Origin: Ustilaginoidea virens
Lineage: Eukaryota > Ascomycota > Sordariomycetes > Hypocreales > Clavicipitaceae
DNA: 64,000 nucleotides
NCBI RefSeq assembly: GCF_000687475.1
Contig: NC_057318.1
Coordinates: 2,294,001-2,358,000 of the forward strand
Direction of reading: 5' to 3'
The position numbers and the translations under genes are program-made. Below are positions 47,818 to 60,674 of this stretch, piece after piece. How positions within the stretch are numbered: the first letter of the stretch is position 1; every line of letters starts with the position of its first letter. A model generated the notes under the pieces. It was not told the origin of the DNA, searched no databases, and saw nothing but the letters and a program-made list of their open reading frames with translations.

Positions 47818-48589
47818 TTTATCGCTATTATTATTATTGTTACTATTATTATTGCTATTACTATTGCTGCTATTGCTTCTATTGCTGCTGCTACTGTTCT
47901 GTTATAGGGGTTAGTATCGGCCCTATACTGCGATAGAGGGGTCATTACATACCTTAAAATTAGCGCTATAGAGGAAAAGAAGAAAAGAAGAAAAGGCATT
48001 AAGTCGGGGGGTATTACTAACCTATATACTAATATAGTGCCTAAGGCCGCTTACTTTAACCCTTAGAATTAGCTTACTTCCTCTTCCGACCTAAAGACTA
48101 ATATATACTAAGAAGCGCTTAGGCTACTATAGATATGCGCCTAGCGAGAATATGCCTATCGCAAGTGTATTACTGGCCCTACCCCTCTGACTTTACCCTC
48201 CCTTTACTTTTTGCCCGATAAGACTACCGACTTAGACCCGATACTCTAAGACTTCTCGCTTATACTCTTCTTATATAATACCGCTAGATATAGTCTTAAG
48301 CAGTTATATACCCTACTCTTTTACGCACTAAATACCCGCCGCCCCTGCTATAGGGCGATATAAAATAGAAATTAAGAATGCCACAAGGGTTTTCCTCCTA
48401 GCTATTAGGTTCTTCTTTTCTGAATCATCCTAATAGAAGTACTAGATAGGTTATTTAGCTCTAAATAGCCTCTAGCGTAATTTAATAATAATAATAATAG
48501 TAAGTATAGTAACTAACGCTTATTTAATTCTAGGATAGTAAGAGAAATTAAAAGTAAAGGCACTGCAACGCTATACGAAAAATCACGGC

Positions 48590-49990
48590 TTATAATATAG
48601 GGCTATAATGATGACGAAAAACAACTAATATTAACCCAGTCCCCTATAATTTAACGGGCTAGTTAACGTTTATTAATATCTATAGCTCTATCATTATAAT
48701 GCTCTTATAGCTTATTCTTATGGATAAGGGATATCATTTAAGCATCTACCACTCTTAACCGGTTAATTATTGCGAAATTACCTAAGCAAATAGCTCACCA
48801 GTATTTTAATAATACTATTATGGAAGTGGTAAAGCCACTATATAGTATAGCTGAGGCAAGCATACATTAATGGACAATTTATTTCCGGCACCATCGCGAT
48901 AAATTAAGCATAATTATGTTAATATACAATCCGTATTTATTAATATCTGACAATAATGAAGATAATAATACCATAGATAATACTATAGATAATACCATAC
49001 CTTTTAGTATAGTAGGAATGCAAATAGATGATATCCTTGGCCTTAGTAATATATATTTTTTCGACCGCGAAGATATAGAGCTCATTAAGGCAGAATTTAA
49101 CGTAAAGCCTAAGATGAAATTATCACTTACAATGCCCCTACTATTTAACGGTTGCAAGCTAAGTATTGATGCCGATAATAGAATCATGACACTATCCCAG
49201 AAAGACCAGAGTAAAAATATTGCCTTTATCGACAAAAATACGCTTATAGCACAACAAACTTATATTAAATAACGTGCTCGTAGCGCCTATATTGCAACTG
49301 TTTGCTAACTTGTAGCATCTTATAACCTATCCGTTGCAACATAATAGCAACAGCCTGATTCTGATGATATTGCCAGACTAAATAAACGCCTTAAATGACA
49401 GCTAGAAAATCAGGACCGTGGCTTACAATATATTAATTTCGACCTTATTACAGCTAAAATCTTTATATTTGTGGATGGATCCTTTGCCAATAATAAAGAT
49501 TTAAGCTCCCAGATAGGATATATGGTTATTATTGGCAACGAAAAAGATAACCCTATGGAAAACGCTTTTACGCTAACTGGCAATATTATAATATATAGCT
49601 CTACTAAAAGCAAGCGTGTAACACGCAGTGCACTTGCCTCTGAGCTATATAGTATGGTACAAGGAGTCAACATCGCATACAAATATAATTACCACAAAGC
49701 TAGGATTATCAAGAATTCCTACGGTTGTGTGCATAGATTCTTTTTTACTATACGAATGTCTTATTAAGCTAGGCACCATAAAGGAAAAGAGACTAATAAT
49801 AAATATTATGGCCTTGTGATAGTCATATGAGCATCGAGAGATTTATAAGATCCGTTAAATTAACGGGAATGATAACCTTGCCAATATTATAACTAAGGAA
49901 ATGCCCAATAAAGCCTTTAAGACCTTCGTCGACTGAAATAAGGCTGTTATACGTATTAAATGGTGGGTAAAGAGGCTAGTTAATATCTGA
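48590..49990 (+). pseudogene. Fragment of a different Copia-like polymerase (RT C-terminus and RNase H)
   Basis: The segment VVKPLYSIAEASIH near 48830 and FSIVGMQIDDILGLS near 49010 belong to a fungal Ty1/Copia-type RT. After LTQKDQ-like sequence it reads ARSAYIATVC. The RNase H follows from 49465: VDGSFANNKDLSSQIGYMV and SSTKSKRVTRSALASELY. The end includes a TKEMPNKAFKTFVD block near 49890. Frame breaks and some TAA/TGA stops occur, but CpA/TpG are largely preserved. No LTRs or gag were found: it is a truncated relic of a family not otherwise present here. Confidence 0.75.
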
Positions 49991-50987
49991 CCGATTTTAG
50001 GAAGTATTAATAATATTATGTGTGGCAAGTGGGTAGATTTCCTTATGTTCAATATTGTGTATACTATACCTTTTTCCCTCTTTATTTAGTTACGATATTT
50101 AATATACCGGCTTTTATACGGTATAAGACTATATAAGCCAGCCGCGCGGCGCGATAGCGTTATTGGCAGCATAACCTTCCGAGACTGCGCCGCACTTTCT
50201 TTTCTATATATGCGCTTTATATCCTAGCAATTCCGATGTTTGCTTTTATAAAAAGAGAAGCTGCCAGTATCGGAATCGCTGTCGCAAGGTGCCCAATTGG
50301 GCATATTGCGACGGATATGCCGCGCAACCGCTGCGCAAGATGTGGCCAATGCCCGGTAGGGCACGCGGGCAGCCCGAACCGACCACGCCGGTGCATATGA
50401 CCACGGCACACGCACAAAAAGGCCATATCGTGTAATTCCTCTTTTGCTTCCTTTTCCTACTTTTTTAGATAGTCATAAGTAAAGCAATAGAATCCGTTGC
50501 TTTATAACCACCCGGTACATCATACCACGCGCGCGACTCTACGTACAACTGGGTACCCCTTGATGTGACACCAACAACTAAAAAATTGCTAATTACATCC
50601 TGGTAGTAACACTAGGAAGTATATAGGGGGCTTTAACTGGTCTTATTATAATAAAATATTAGTATATTATAATTTCTTCTAATATTTAGTAACGGGTTAA
50701 AGCTGCAATATATTGCATAAAAACATAGCTAATATTTTTATAGTAGTGGGGTCGTCGGCAGACGCAGCCGTTAAACTGCATTTACCCAGTTTTCTTTTTC
50801 CTAGTTTTTTTATTTTTCCCCTAAAGAAGACCCCTTTACAATCTTCAACGCGCTTCCAGCTGATTGTTCATTACCAGTTAATGCTGCTTGACCTGATCTA
50901 CTGGGAGCCTTTTGTTCATTGTACCAACTCCTCCTATCGTGTGTTTTCGTCGCCATTTTCTTTCGTCCCCGAAATCAGACGTACAAG
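49991..50987. other. Gene-free spacer with a GC-rich patch, then the CLU1 upstream region
   Basis: Bases 49991-50130 are A+T-rich relic. Bases 50135-50425 are unusually GC-rich with several inverted repeats (see 50281-50312). From 50700 the sequence has gene-island composition and includes pyrimidine-rich stretches (50780-50960) that probably belong to the promoter and leader of CLU1. No gene supported. Confidence 0.45.
50281..50312. repeat. 32-bp near-perfect palindrome in a GC-rich patch
   Basis: GTCGCAAGGTGCCCAA is followed directly by TTGGGCATATTGCGAC, a palindrome with two mismatched positions. A shorter one, TGCCCGGTAGGGCA, follows at 50350-50363. On the plus strand one frame across the patch reads two CPxGH-like words (RCPIGHIATD and QCPVGHAG), but it is too short to call a gene. 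Confidence 0.7.
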
Positions 50988-53900
50988 ATGGCCCCCGATG
51001 CTACAAGCGATTGCTCAGGTATCCAATCTTGTCACAGTCACGGATGGATCGTAGCATACTGATTATCCCATACTCATTTAGAATTTTGCAATCAGGGTGG
51101 TAACACCACGCACCCTTACCCCGAAGAAGCATCGGGAGACGGCGAGAATGGTACCGACTGTAAGGCGACCTCCCAGCTTAGCTACCACTTGAAATCTCAC
51201 CTGTGACTAATGACTTGATTAGCTCTGATTAGCTTGGTTATAACTTTACCTGACCCTGAAGCCAAAAAGCTGCAAATAATGGTGAGTCGTTATAATTTAG
51301 CACACCAGTACATTGAGTAACACTTCCGAACTAGGTGTCTTCTCAGGAGCAAATCCATGAAGTTCGCCAGTCAATTATCGACCTCCCCGCGGCATTTCGG
51401 TTTACCTGCTTTCACCTCGAGTATCGGAGGCAAAAAATTAATGATTTCATCTCAATCGCCGATATTCCCGACCTAGACCCCGAACCAGAGTTCCTGCTAG
51501 TAGAAGACCCATACACAGAAAAGGAAGCTCGTATTCACCTTGTGAGAATTCGCGAGCTTATTGGGGCTGCCGGAGATCGTGCGGAAACATGTCAAGGTGT
51601 ACTTCCCGGCCTGTCGCTGTTTGAAAGTGTCTCTCGGCAAGCTCACACTTGCCAAGACGCCCCTCTGGAGTCAGCATCCCCATTGAAGGACTACGACTTT
51701 CAATCGGAGCCTTCGCTTTGGAATCTCCTTCCAGACGCATTGCCGCCCCCCCCCAAGACCGTCAAATCAGTCGGTCTGTCATCATGGAATCCACCGCCCT
51801 GCCACTTGAGACAGCGTGGCCACCTTCTCTACGTCCTCGTAATTACGAATGAAGGGGAGCAGTTTCAAATCACCTCCCACGTGTCTGGCTTCTTTGTGAA
51901 CAGGTCTTCGAACACCAAGTTTGACCCATTCCCTCGACCTGCCGCAAAAGGGCTCTCAGCTCATTCCCTGCTCGAGCTTATGTCGCTCATCTCGCCTTCC
52001 TTTGAGGAATCCTTCCACCAGCTACAAGAGTACAACAATTCGAGAGATCCTCTTTCGACTTTTCAAATAACCAACGCAATTCCATCAGCCCCATGGACAG
52101 TGCCATCTCCGTCTTCAAGTTTGTGTGCTCACGTTCCTGATCCTACTCGTCCTCAGGAGACCTATCTATTCGCTGGTATTGAGAATACCGACACCTTGCG
52201 GGATTGGAATGAGGAACTTCAGTCAGCAAAGGAGCTTCCCAAAGACACTGTGCAGGATAGAGTGTTCCGCGAAAGATTGATCTCCAAGCTCTTCGCTGAT
52301 TACAATGATGCAGCAACCAAGGGCGCCGTGATGGTCGCCCGGGGAGAGATAGCACCGTTAAATCCTACTGAGTGTAGAGACGCCCAAATATTCGTGTATA
52401 ACAACATTTTCTTTTCTTTTGGTGCGGATGGCGTGGGGACATTTACTTCTGAAGGCGGTGACGAAGCTGCCAGGGTAGCGACTGGCAAAGATGTTGCTGG
52501 TGTAAGGCTTGTCAATCAACTCGACATTGACGGTTTGTTCGCACCCGCCACCGTCGTCGTCGACTATCTTGGAAAGCGAATTGTCGGTCAGAGCATAGTT
52601 CCTGGCATCTTCAAGCAGCGTGAACCAGGACAGAATCAAATTGACTATGGTGCGGTCGATGGCAAGGACATCGTAACAGCAGATGAGCGCTTCGTCTCAA
52701 CGTTTGCCCAGCTATCGAAGGCGCTCAAGGTGAAGAAGCATCCCGTTTGGGATAAAGACGGAAAGAGATTCAACTTGGAAGCCAGTATTGAAACAAAGGG
52801 ATTGATGGGAACTGATGGACGAAAATATGTTCTAGATCTCTACCGGATTACTCCATACGACATCTATTGGCTCGAGCTAACAAAGTCTGCAAACGGAAAT
52901 GAAGGTTACCCGCATAGAATGACGGTACTGCGGCCCGAGTTAGTCGATTCGTTCGCTCGGTACAAGTTGAAGCAATGGGTCGATAAGGAGTTGTCCTGCC
53001 GCAGCCGCGCACAATCAAAGTCAGACCAGCCTGCACATGATGATGAAACAAAGAGGGCCTCAAACGAAACCCTGGACACCTCACTTGATCTCTCTGGTTT
53101 CAGCTTCTCTCTGAATCCTGATGCGTTCAGCGGCCAAACACCCCAGAATGCCGAGGAGAAGAAGGAGCTGCAGGAGGATGAGGAAGAGGTTCGAAACGCA
53201 GGGAAGTACCTGCGACAACAGGTCATTCCCCAGCTTCTCCGTGAACTCTCTAGTTCTGAGATCAGTTTCCCTATGGATGGTCAGTCGTTGAGTCGCTTGC
53301 TGCACAAAAGAGGTATCAACATGCGCTACTTGGGCGTCGTAGCTTCTAGTTCTACAGAAAGTAGACTCCGCTGCCTCAAAGACATCTGCATCTTGGACAT
53401 GATAGCACGCGCTTTCAAGCATGTCGCATCATCCTACCTGCGAACCCTGCCGGTTCCATTAACCTCCGCTTGCCTTTCCCACCTCCTGAACTGCCTGCTT
53501 GGTTATGACTTGAATTCTACACCTGTAGTTGACATTGACCCATCACTGCGCTTGATGTACTCCGACAGTGACCTTTCTTTTGAGTCAGCCACTCCTGGCA
53601 GTCTCCGCATGGTTGTTGAGGAGCAAGTCTTGATGCGCTTCAGATATAATTTGGCGCCGAACTGGTTCCAGATTGTTGGCAAAGTGCAGCTCCTCCGAGA
53701 AATTAGCTTGAAACTCGGCATACAGGTCCAAGCCAAGGACTACCATTTTGAGCCGAACAAGAGTATGCATAATGAAAGAATCAGTCAGTCTCTGCCGAAA
53801 ATCGCTGGTGTTCAGCAGGATGGAGAGTCAAAAGACAAGAAGAAGAAGAAGAAGGCCCGCGAAAGCTCTCCTATTTCCTCCACGTCCTTTGAAGAGAATC

Positions 53901-54901
53901 TTACATTCACAGCTGATGACGTGGTCGACGTTGTGCCGGTTGTAAAACACTCTGCACCACGCAGTGCCTTGGCAGAGGAGGCTCTTGAGGCCGGTCGCCT
54001 GTCAATTATTCAAAAGCAGATAAAGCTTGGGCAGGAGCTCCTTCTTGAGTCGCTTTCTCTTCATGAACAAATTTATGGCATTTTACATCCTGAAGTCGCG
54101 AGGGTGTACAACAGCTTATCGATGTTGTATTATCAACTTGATGACAAAGACGCGGCTGTTGAGTTGGCCAGGAAGGCCATTGTAGTTGCTGAAAGAACTG
54201 TTGGTGTTGATTCCGCCGAAACCCTTCTGAACTATCTCAACTTAAGTCTGTTCTTACACCAAACTGGGCAGAGTAGAGCGGCACTGGTATACTCCAAACA
54301 TGCATTGATGCTCTGGAAGATCATTTACGGGCCAGGACATCCTGACTCCATTACTACCCTCAACAACGCGGCTGTCATGCTGCAACATCTCAAGCAATAC
54401 CACGAGTCAAGACTTTGGTTCGAGGAATCGCTCAACGTATGCGAGTCAGCTTTCGGTAAACAATCCATCAATTCTGCAACCTTGTTGTTCCAGCTTGCAC
54501 AAGCCCTCGCACTGGACCATGACTCAAAGGGGGCCGTCAATAAAATGCGTGAATCATACAACATCTTCCTCAACGAACTTGGACCGGATGACAAGAACAC
54601 CAAGGAAGCTGAGGGTTGGCTGGAGCAGTTAACTCAGAACGCTGTTTCCATTGCAAAGCACGCAAAAGATATGCAAACACGTCGTATTCGGTCAGGCATT
54701 CGTTTTCCTGCAACTGCCACTCCTGCACAACAGCAGACTGTGCCGCATCCTGAGCGAATTGCGCCCCCATCACATGTTGACTCGCGAAGCATCGATGAGT
54801 TGCTTAAGTTCATTGAAGGTGGCGACCATAAGTCAAACACTGTGAAGAAACGACCTGGGCGAGGAAATCCAAAACGCAGAGGTCAAGCAACAGTTGCATA
54901 A
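50988..54901 (+). CDS. CLU1: Clustered mitochondria protein CLU1/TIF31
   Basis: CLU proteins are cytosolic, keep mitochondria evenly distributed, and bind mRNAs/ribosomes; the yeast protein is also known as the eIF3-associated Tif31. The model is join(50988..51018, 51082..51159, 51223..51281, 51335..54901), 1244 residues; all phases agree. The upstream small exons add a short acidic N-terminus and LVITLPDPEAKKLQIMV before SSQEQIHEVRQSI, as expected for CLU_N. ATG 50988 has the better context; an alternative is ATG 50998 with acceptor 51095. The CLU domain is at about 366-584. An eIF3-p135-like region is at about 675-723. A Lys run (~890-900) precedes TPRs at about 955-1145. The tail is basic. 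Length and order match fungal CLU. It converges on the forkhead gene. Confidence 0.93.
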
Positions 54902-55552
54902 GCCATTTTCCCAAAGATCGCTGGATCAGTCGGCAAAGATAGGCATAGGATGGGGACTCCGCTGAGAATCGAAATACATGCAAGTCGCTTCCGGATTTAA
55001 TTTCAAATATAACATCACTAAGCAGCACAAGTCTAGCGGAACAGTATATAACATAGATCGGGCTGAAAAGCCATGCAAACAAGTGTAGATAAAATACACT
55101 GTTTTGAATTGGATTTGGTGGATGGCGTGACTACCAGTGTTATCATAAAGTCAGGTAGCAGAAACCATCTTCCTGCTTGGATCTCAATAAGGACATCTTG
55201 GCTCATTTCATCAAAAACCTGTCTTTTCCCTTTCCAATCGTTTTATGTAATCTTGTACAATACCGACTAGGGCGGTAATGAACGGAAGCCACATATGTTG
55301 GGCATACGAGCATCATTTTGACGTGACTAACAATTGGGACGGGAAAAGAAAAGTGCCCTAGTGAAAGTATTCTTTAGACTACTTAGGTACTGAGTAGGCA
55401 AGACGAAGGGAGCCGGTCGTTCCTATTAGGAGTGTTGGAATCTTGTTCTTTGTTTGATATAGGTCGAAAAAACAACAGCGTCTCCGGAACGATGTGTCGT
55501 GGTGATGAGGGGTTCCACGGTGAAATAAGCCATTTCTCTTGCTTTTCTCGGA
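54902..55552. other. Convergent intergenic region between CLU1 and the forkhead gene
   Basis: About 650 bases with the 3' UTRs of both genes. No further gene is supported; the frames seen here are short and unlike known proteins. Confidence 0.6.
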
Positions 55553-57688
55553 TTACGATTGTCGCTGCATGGCGTTTGCAACAGACAATCCCCTGCCAAC
55601 AGGGGCATGATAGGAGCCGATACTCTGAAACCCTCTGGAGCAGCAACTCGTTAGCTCGGATAGATGAAAAGGAGCATACGCTATATGGAGAAAAGTGGCA
55701 AAGGCGGGAAAAGGAGAGCTCTTACCTCGTTAAATCGAATCCCTGGTTTTCATCGGCCTCTCTAGGAGCCACGCCTTGTTCAAACTTGTTCGCAATTACT
55801 GGTTTCTTTGGTTTCGAAGGACTACTTGGTGGCGATTTGCTCGCCCGCGGAGGACTACTGCTCTGGGGCGGGATGCCACCAGCAAGCTTGGAAGGGCTGA
55901 GTTCGTACATTGCGGAGGGTCGCAACGGGGTGCTACTGATGTCGGCATATTTCCAGAAAGGCGCTGGTGAGCTTGTGGGCATGTGCTGGCTTGGTCGTTG
56001 GGCTGTGCTGGGTGGCGCAAGCTTTGGGTGAATTCTGGGTGGAGCTGGCGTTACCAACGACGCACTTTCATCCTGTAAATACGATAACGTGAGTGTGGGG
56101 GATTGAGGGTTTAGACTGGAAAACGAGGAATCAGGAATACTGCGATTAGACTTTCGGTGGCGAGGGAGAGGACTGCCGTCAACAGTTGAAGTGGCGTTGC
56201 GGCCTCCTGGCGGCTCTGAACGCTGTTGCGGTGTTGAATGGGTGGCCGTGACGGATAAGGGATTCGGTGGTGATACAACAGGAGACACCAAGCGTCTCCT
56301 CGCCGATATCTGCTGTCGTGTTGCCATGTCTCTGGCTCCTTGCGTAATGTAGTTTAGTTGGTTGGGCGATGATGGCGCGGATGAGCCTCGATGTCCTCCG
56401 CGGCCGATTTTGAATGCGTTCTTCACCATCTCCTCCATCGCCTCAGGGACAATTTGCCACTTCATCCCCTTTCCAGGTTCGTCCGTTGATCTAGCGACCT
56501 TGTCAAATGACTTGTTAAGGGAAAGGTTATGCCGGATGGAGTTCTACCATGGATTAGGAAGTAACGGATTAGCGCGCGCTGATCTGTGGCAGCCAACTTG
56601 CCATTTGCATGATGTCTGTATCTCCTGATTCTACTCACCTGCCAACCAGCAGCTTGCTGATGCCTGTAATATGAATAGCTGTCCGTTATGAAGGTGTAGA
56701 TGCCATTCAGGTTCAGCCTTTCGTCTGGCGCATTCAAGATAGCCTGAGTAATCATCTGGGCGTAGCTGTACTGCGGTTTGATGTGCTGGTTATCATCCTG
56801 GCTCAAGTCAACACCATGTGCCCCAATCATCACTGCTGGCGTCGCAACAGCGGGAGACTTAGCGCTTGATGCTCCTCTGCTCTGGACTGGTGGCGGAGTT
56901 CCTGGCCCCTTGTATTCAGCAGACGCTGGGGTAATGGGTGGCTGTCGGCGTGATATAGGAGCCTGCACTGCCTCCGGAGTCAAACCGCAGCGCTGGAGAA
57001 AGGCCGCGTTTACGTGCAATGGGGAAATCTCGGAAGGCAGCACGAACATCATTTCAACGTTGCCAATCTCAATCACTTCACCAGAGACTAACCGATGCGA
57101 AGCCCTGGACTTAAGAGGTCGTCCGTCTATTTTGGCGCCGTTGCGACCTTTGATTTCAAGGATCCACTCCTCGTCCTTAGAGTCAAAGCATATGGATGCG
57201 TGATCTCGTGAAACCATCTTGCTTGGACCTAGGTCGATGTGAACATGAGCCCCAAAATCGGCCTGATCGTCTCCATGAGATACTTCGGAGCCACGTCCGA
57301 TATTCACAGCAAGTTTTGTTATGTAGAATGTCCAGTCTTGGGCTGCAACTTTGGCATATGCCTTGACACCATCACGGTTAGCCTCGTGAATCGCATTGGC
57401 GTGATCCTTGCTAGCTTGAACTACTCGGCTCTTCAGTTGCTGAGTAACCTGGGAGACAACTTGATCATCATTGCTTCCACGAAGGTCATCATGATCGTGT
57501 GTCCGGGAGGTTGATGTTAACGAAGAGAAATGACTGCAATCGGCCGGATCTGATGACCGTGTCCTTCTGCGACGCTTGGCAGGGCGGCTGGGGGAAGGCT
57601 CCTCCAAGTCGACGAGGTGGAGGTCGTCTTTATCTCTACGCGCGTCGCGCCGACCGCGCCGGGCTCTTCTGGCTGATGAAGGCATCAT
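55553..57688 (-). CDS. FHA-forkhead transcription factor (Fkh1/Fkh2-like)
   Basis: A nuclear DNA-binding regulator; yeast relatives control G2/M genes. The model is complement(join(55553..55634, 55726..56543, 56639..57688)), 649 residues. Intron 1 (56544-56638) has donor GTGAGT after GWQ and acceptor GGTAG before NSIRHNL. Intron 2 (55635-55725) has donor GTAAGA, branch GCTAACG and acceptor CTCCAG; it adds a 27-residue end instead of an early TAA. The start is MMPSSARR at 57688 (second ATG 57685 also possible). The FHA domain is at ~118-218 (NIGRGSE, SRDHASI, NGAKIDG). The forkhead domain is at ~304-390 (KPQYSYAQMITQAIL, then NSIRHNLSLNKSFDKV). The C-terminal part is Ser/Pro-rich with SPPR/SPSK sites suited to CDK phosphorylation (inference). 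Confidence 0.93.
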
Positions 57689-58205
57689 TTGCACAAAATA
57701 TTGCCGACTCGATAGGAACTCGGGCAGACTGACATTAAGTAGGCGAAGAGAGCAGGATAGATGCCGTACCCACTGCCGAACGAGGGAGTCGAGAGTGAGA
57801 GAATGATTCGAGAAGCAAGAAAAAGACAAAAGCAATATAATGCAGTGACCTTGAAAGTTAAAAAGGTGTGCTACTATTTAAAAGACATGTACAACTTCAA
57901 AGGCGAACGGCTTTCTCATTAGGCTCTGATCCAATTAAGGCGCACTAGTAAGCCGCCGTACGCTTTTCATTATAATAATTTATAAATTAGGTAGGAATAA
58001 GAACTTATACTATTAATATCCTTATTATTAGCGTTATTTTATATCTATAATAAGGCTTTTTTAATTTATATTATTTTTAGTGCTTTAGTTTAACATTTAA
58101 AAAAAAGTAAAAGGCAAGGAGTTTTTACATAAAAGTAAAAAAAGAAAATTAATTTATTTCGTATATTAACCTAAAGACTTTAATACGCTATATAAAGAGT
58201 TCGAA
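57689..58205. other. Upstream of the forkhead gene and entry into the right repeat block
   Basis: To about 57930 this is ordinary sequence and probably promoter/5' leader. From about 57960 it becomes A+T- and TpA-rich, typical of RIP-affected DNA, with no recognisable element until the LINE 3' end at about 58206. Confidence 0.5.
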
Positions 58206-60674
58206 GTTATATATATATATTACTCTAGCTAAGCTATCTAGGGGGGGATGGGTCCCTATTTAGCCTAATACTAGTACCTCTATACTTAATCTATATAGGA
58301 AACCCGAGTGCCGGGAGGAAAACCTATATACTATCCTACTATCCTTAATCGGTAGTATCCCTTCGAATTCAAAGGGGATTTATTATATATTGCGAGGAGG
58401 TATCCTATCGCGCAAGACTAGGTCTAGTGGCAGGGCTAGGAAAGTATAGGTAGTAGGAATGCCTCGATAGGCGCGGTAATACATATTAATAGATATGAGG
58501 TTAGCTCTAGGGTGGGTATACATTAGATTCGGCGTAGGTAGTATTATTAGGTAGATATAGTAATAGTAAATAGTAATATTAATATCAGGTGGGCAGCGGT
58601 AATATAGTGAGTTATATGTTTTATTATTATTAACTTCATCTAATATAAGTTAAGGCAATTAGCGGACGGTCGAGTGATCTAATATAGGCATATAGCGGTA
58701 TAAAGTCTCCTTTACCTGCCTTACCTTTTTATTTTTTTTCCTCCTCCCTTTTTACTCTTTATTAAAAGTTATTAAAAATTTTCCTTTACTCCCTTATATA
58801 TAACTCTGCCTCAATTACGCTACTATAGCTTTTATATACCCTTTATTCTTTAAGATATTAAATATTCTAGAGTTAGGTCCTAGTTTAGCCTAAAAATAGC
58901 CGTATCGTCCCTATATATACCGCGGTGCCAATATAGCCGCTTATTATTATAACTAATAGGATAAGAGGTTCTCTTTAATTATTATCTGTCTTTTGCTAAT
59001 AGTAGGTAGGGCTTAGGGGTGCCTATTTCGCTTATACTTTAAAGTAGAAGCCTTATTATATTCTCGAATATAATGCCACAAACTATAAACCAGTAGAAAG
59101 TATATTAGTATTATAAAAGGCCTTTACTTGCAATTAGGAAATAAATATAGCAGCTTATTAGTATCTCTTAACTTTACAGCTAACTTTAGTAGGTACATAA
59201 AGATAAGTACTATAAGGTCTAATAAGCCGTATATCGGTCTATTGCGTTAGCTAATTTAGTTCCCTAAAAAAGCTAAATAATTCCGCCTTTATAATATAAA
59301 TATTAGTACCTATAGTCCTAATTATACTTCCGGCTGATTTCTTTAGATTTATTAAAAAAAGAGTTTTAGCTTTAGAATAAGCCTATAATAAGGGGCCCTT
59401 ACCTCTCTCTATATTTAAAAAACCTTAGCCTCCTACTACTACTAGTAATATTACTACTAGCAATAGAAGCTTTATTAGTTCTATTATTATTATCGATAAT
59501 AAGCTTACTTTTAGGCCGGCTATTAAGAGGGAACCGCCTTATAGCGAAAGGGTCTTGCTAATCTAATTAGAGAATCCTATATTGCCTTCTTTTAGTAAAT
59601 TATAGTAAATAGTTGCATTTTTAAAGTTTATAGAATCCTAAGCGGAATTATAGCTAATAGCTTCTGCCTCTATGGCGCTATCTATACTGCTATTATTAAA
59701 GCTCTTTCCGCCTATTATACTATTGCCGCTTAAGTAAGCTAAGCTAATAGTTCTATTGCTATTTTCCCTTTACCTTTAGGCTAATATCCCTACCTTTTTC
59801 CCTTTTAAGCAAAAAAAAGAAAAGCTAAAAGCAATAGAGCTATCTATAAAAGAGATACTAGGTCTATATACTAAGGTTAAATAAAAGACTCGTTTAATTA
59901 TAATATCCTTTTCTTTAGGGGTAAAAAAAAAGGAAAAAAGAAAGCAAAAGTAGCTCCTAATAATAATTATAATAATAATAAGGGTAGTATAAAGTAAGTA
60001 AAGAACTAGAGAGTTAAAGATACTAAAAATACTAAAGGTCTAAAGCCGTTAATAATATAGGTAGCTTATATAGAAAGGATATATTTTCCCTATCTAAAAG
60101 GTTAATCGTATTTTTATTTATAATTATCTATATATATATATGTATTTTAAGGTTAAGGTGCAATTATATTAAATTATTACTAGAGCTAAAGTCTATATAG
60201 GCAGTAAGTATAATAACTAGGGTGAATTATTCAAGCCGGTAGGTATTAAAGACCTATTTAATAACCTATTTAGCCGAGTTTTTATTTTTAAATACTTAGA
60301 TAATATTATACTTATTTAGTATAAAGCGGTCTTAGATATAAAAGGGAAAGTTTCTAAAATAATTATTATACTCTAGGATTATATATTTAATATTTTTTAT
60401 ATTAGGTCTGCATTAATAGTACGGGTAATAAATAGATAAGACCTTTATTTTATATAGGAACTTATTAAGGCCTATTTTTTTTATTTTAAATTAGGTAAAA
60501 AAAGAGGATTAATATTTATAAAGGTTTTTATAAAGGTTTAGTATCTTCTTTATAGAAGTAAAATCAGGGGTATATTTAGTAGTAAAGCGGTTTCTTAATA
60601 GGTATTATATTTAGATAAATCGCTATTTAGATTATTATCTTTTTATCCATTTAAGAGCTAGAGTATATATAGGA
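58206..60674 (-). mobile_element. LINE copy interrupted or truncated near 60672
   Basis: (TA)n at about 58207, the 41-bp motif at 58291-58331, and the 3' region with antisense frame (about 58855-60110, start codon lost). A (TA)n run near 60130 and the beginning of the ORF2 3' end follow. The match to the nested LINE copy (up to about 30520) stops where the next LINE begins at 60675. It may continue beyond the window on the far side of that copy. Confidence 0.7.

Larger units (their letters stand above)
24117..48494 (+). mobile_element. Second plus-strand LINE copy, 5'-truncated and split by the Gypsy element
   Basis: Bases 24117-25157 match the RT C-terminal region of the first LINE (from about 12285), starting at AAGGCAGATAAG. 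The Gypsy insertion with its ACTAA duplication follows. From 46916 the match to 13330-15046 resumes and ends in the same TAA/AAT repeat at 48480-48494. The 5' half of the element is absent. The 3' region again carries the antisense frame (47050-47817). Confidence 0.75.

Noticed and set aside
47802..47999. Hydrophobic minus-strand frame with Ile/Ala repeats
   Set aside because: It reads a trinucleotide tract in a different frame from the antisense ORF that aligns with the other LINE copy; probably a low-complexity artefact.
48916..49272. Independent 118-residue protein
   Set aside because: It is part of the longer decayed Copia-like RT at 48590-49990, with recognisable polymerase sequence on both sides.
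50224..50426. Short minus-strand frames in the GC-rich patch
   Set aside because: Short, overlapping in two frames and dominated by inverted repeats; no support as a gene.
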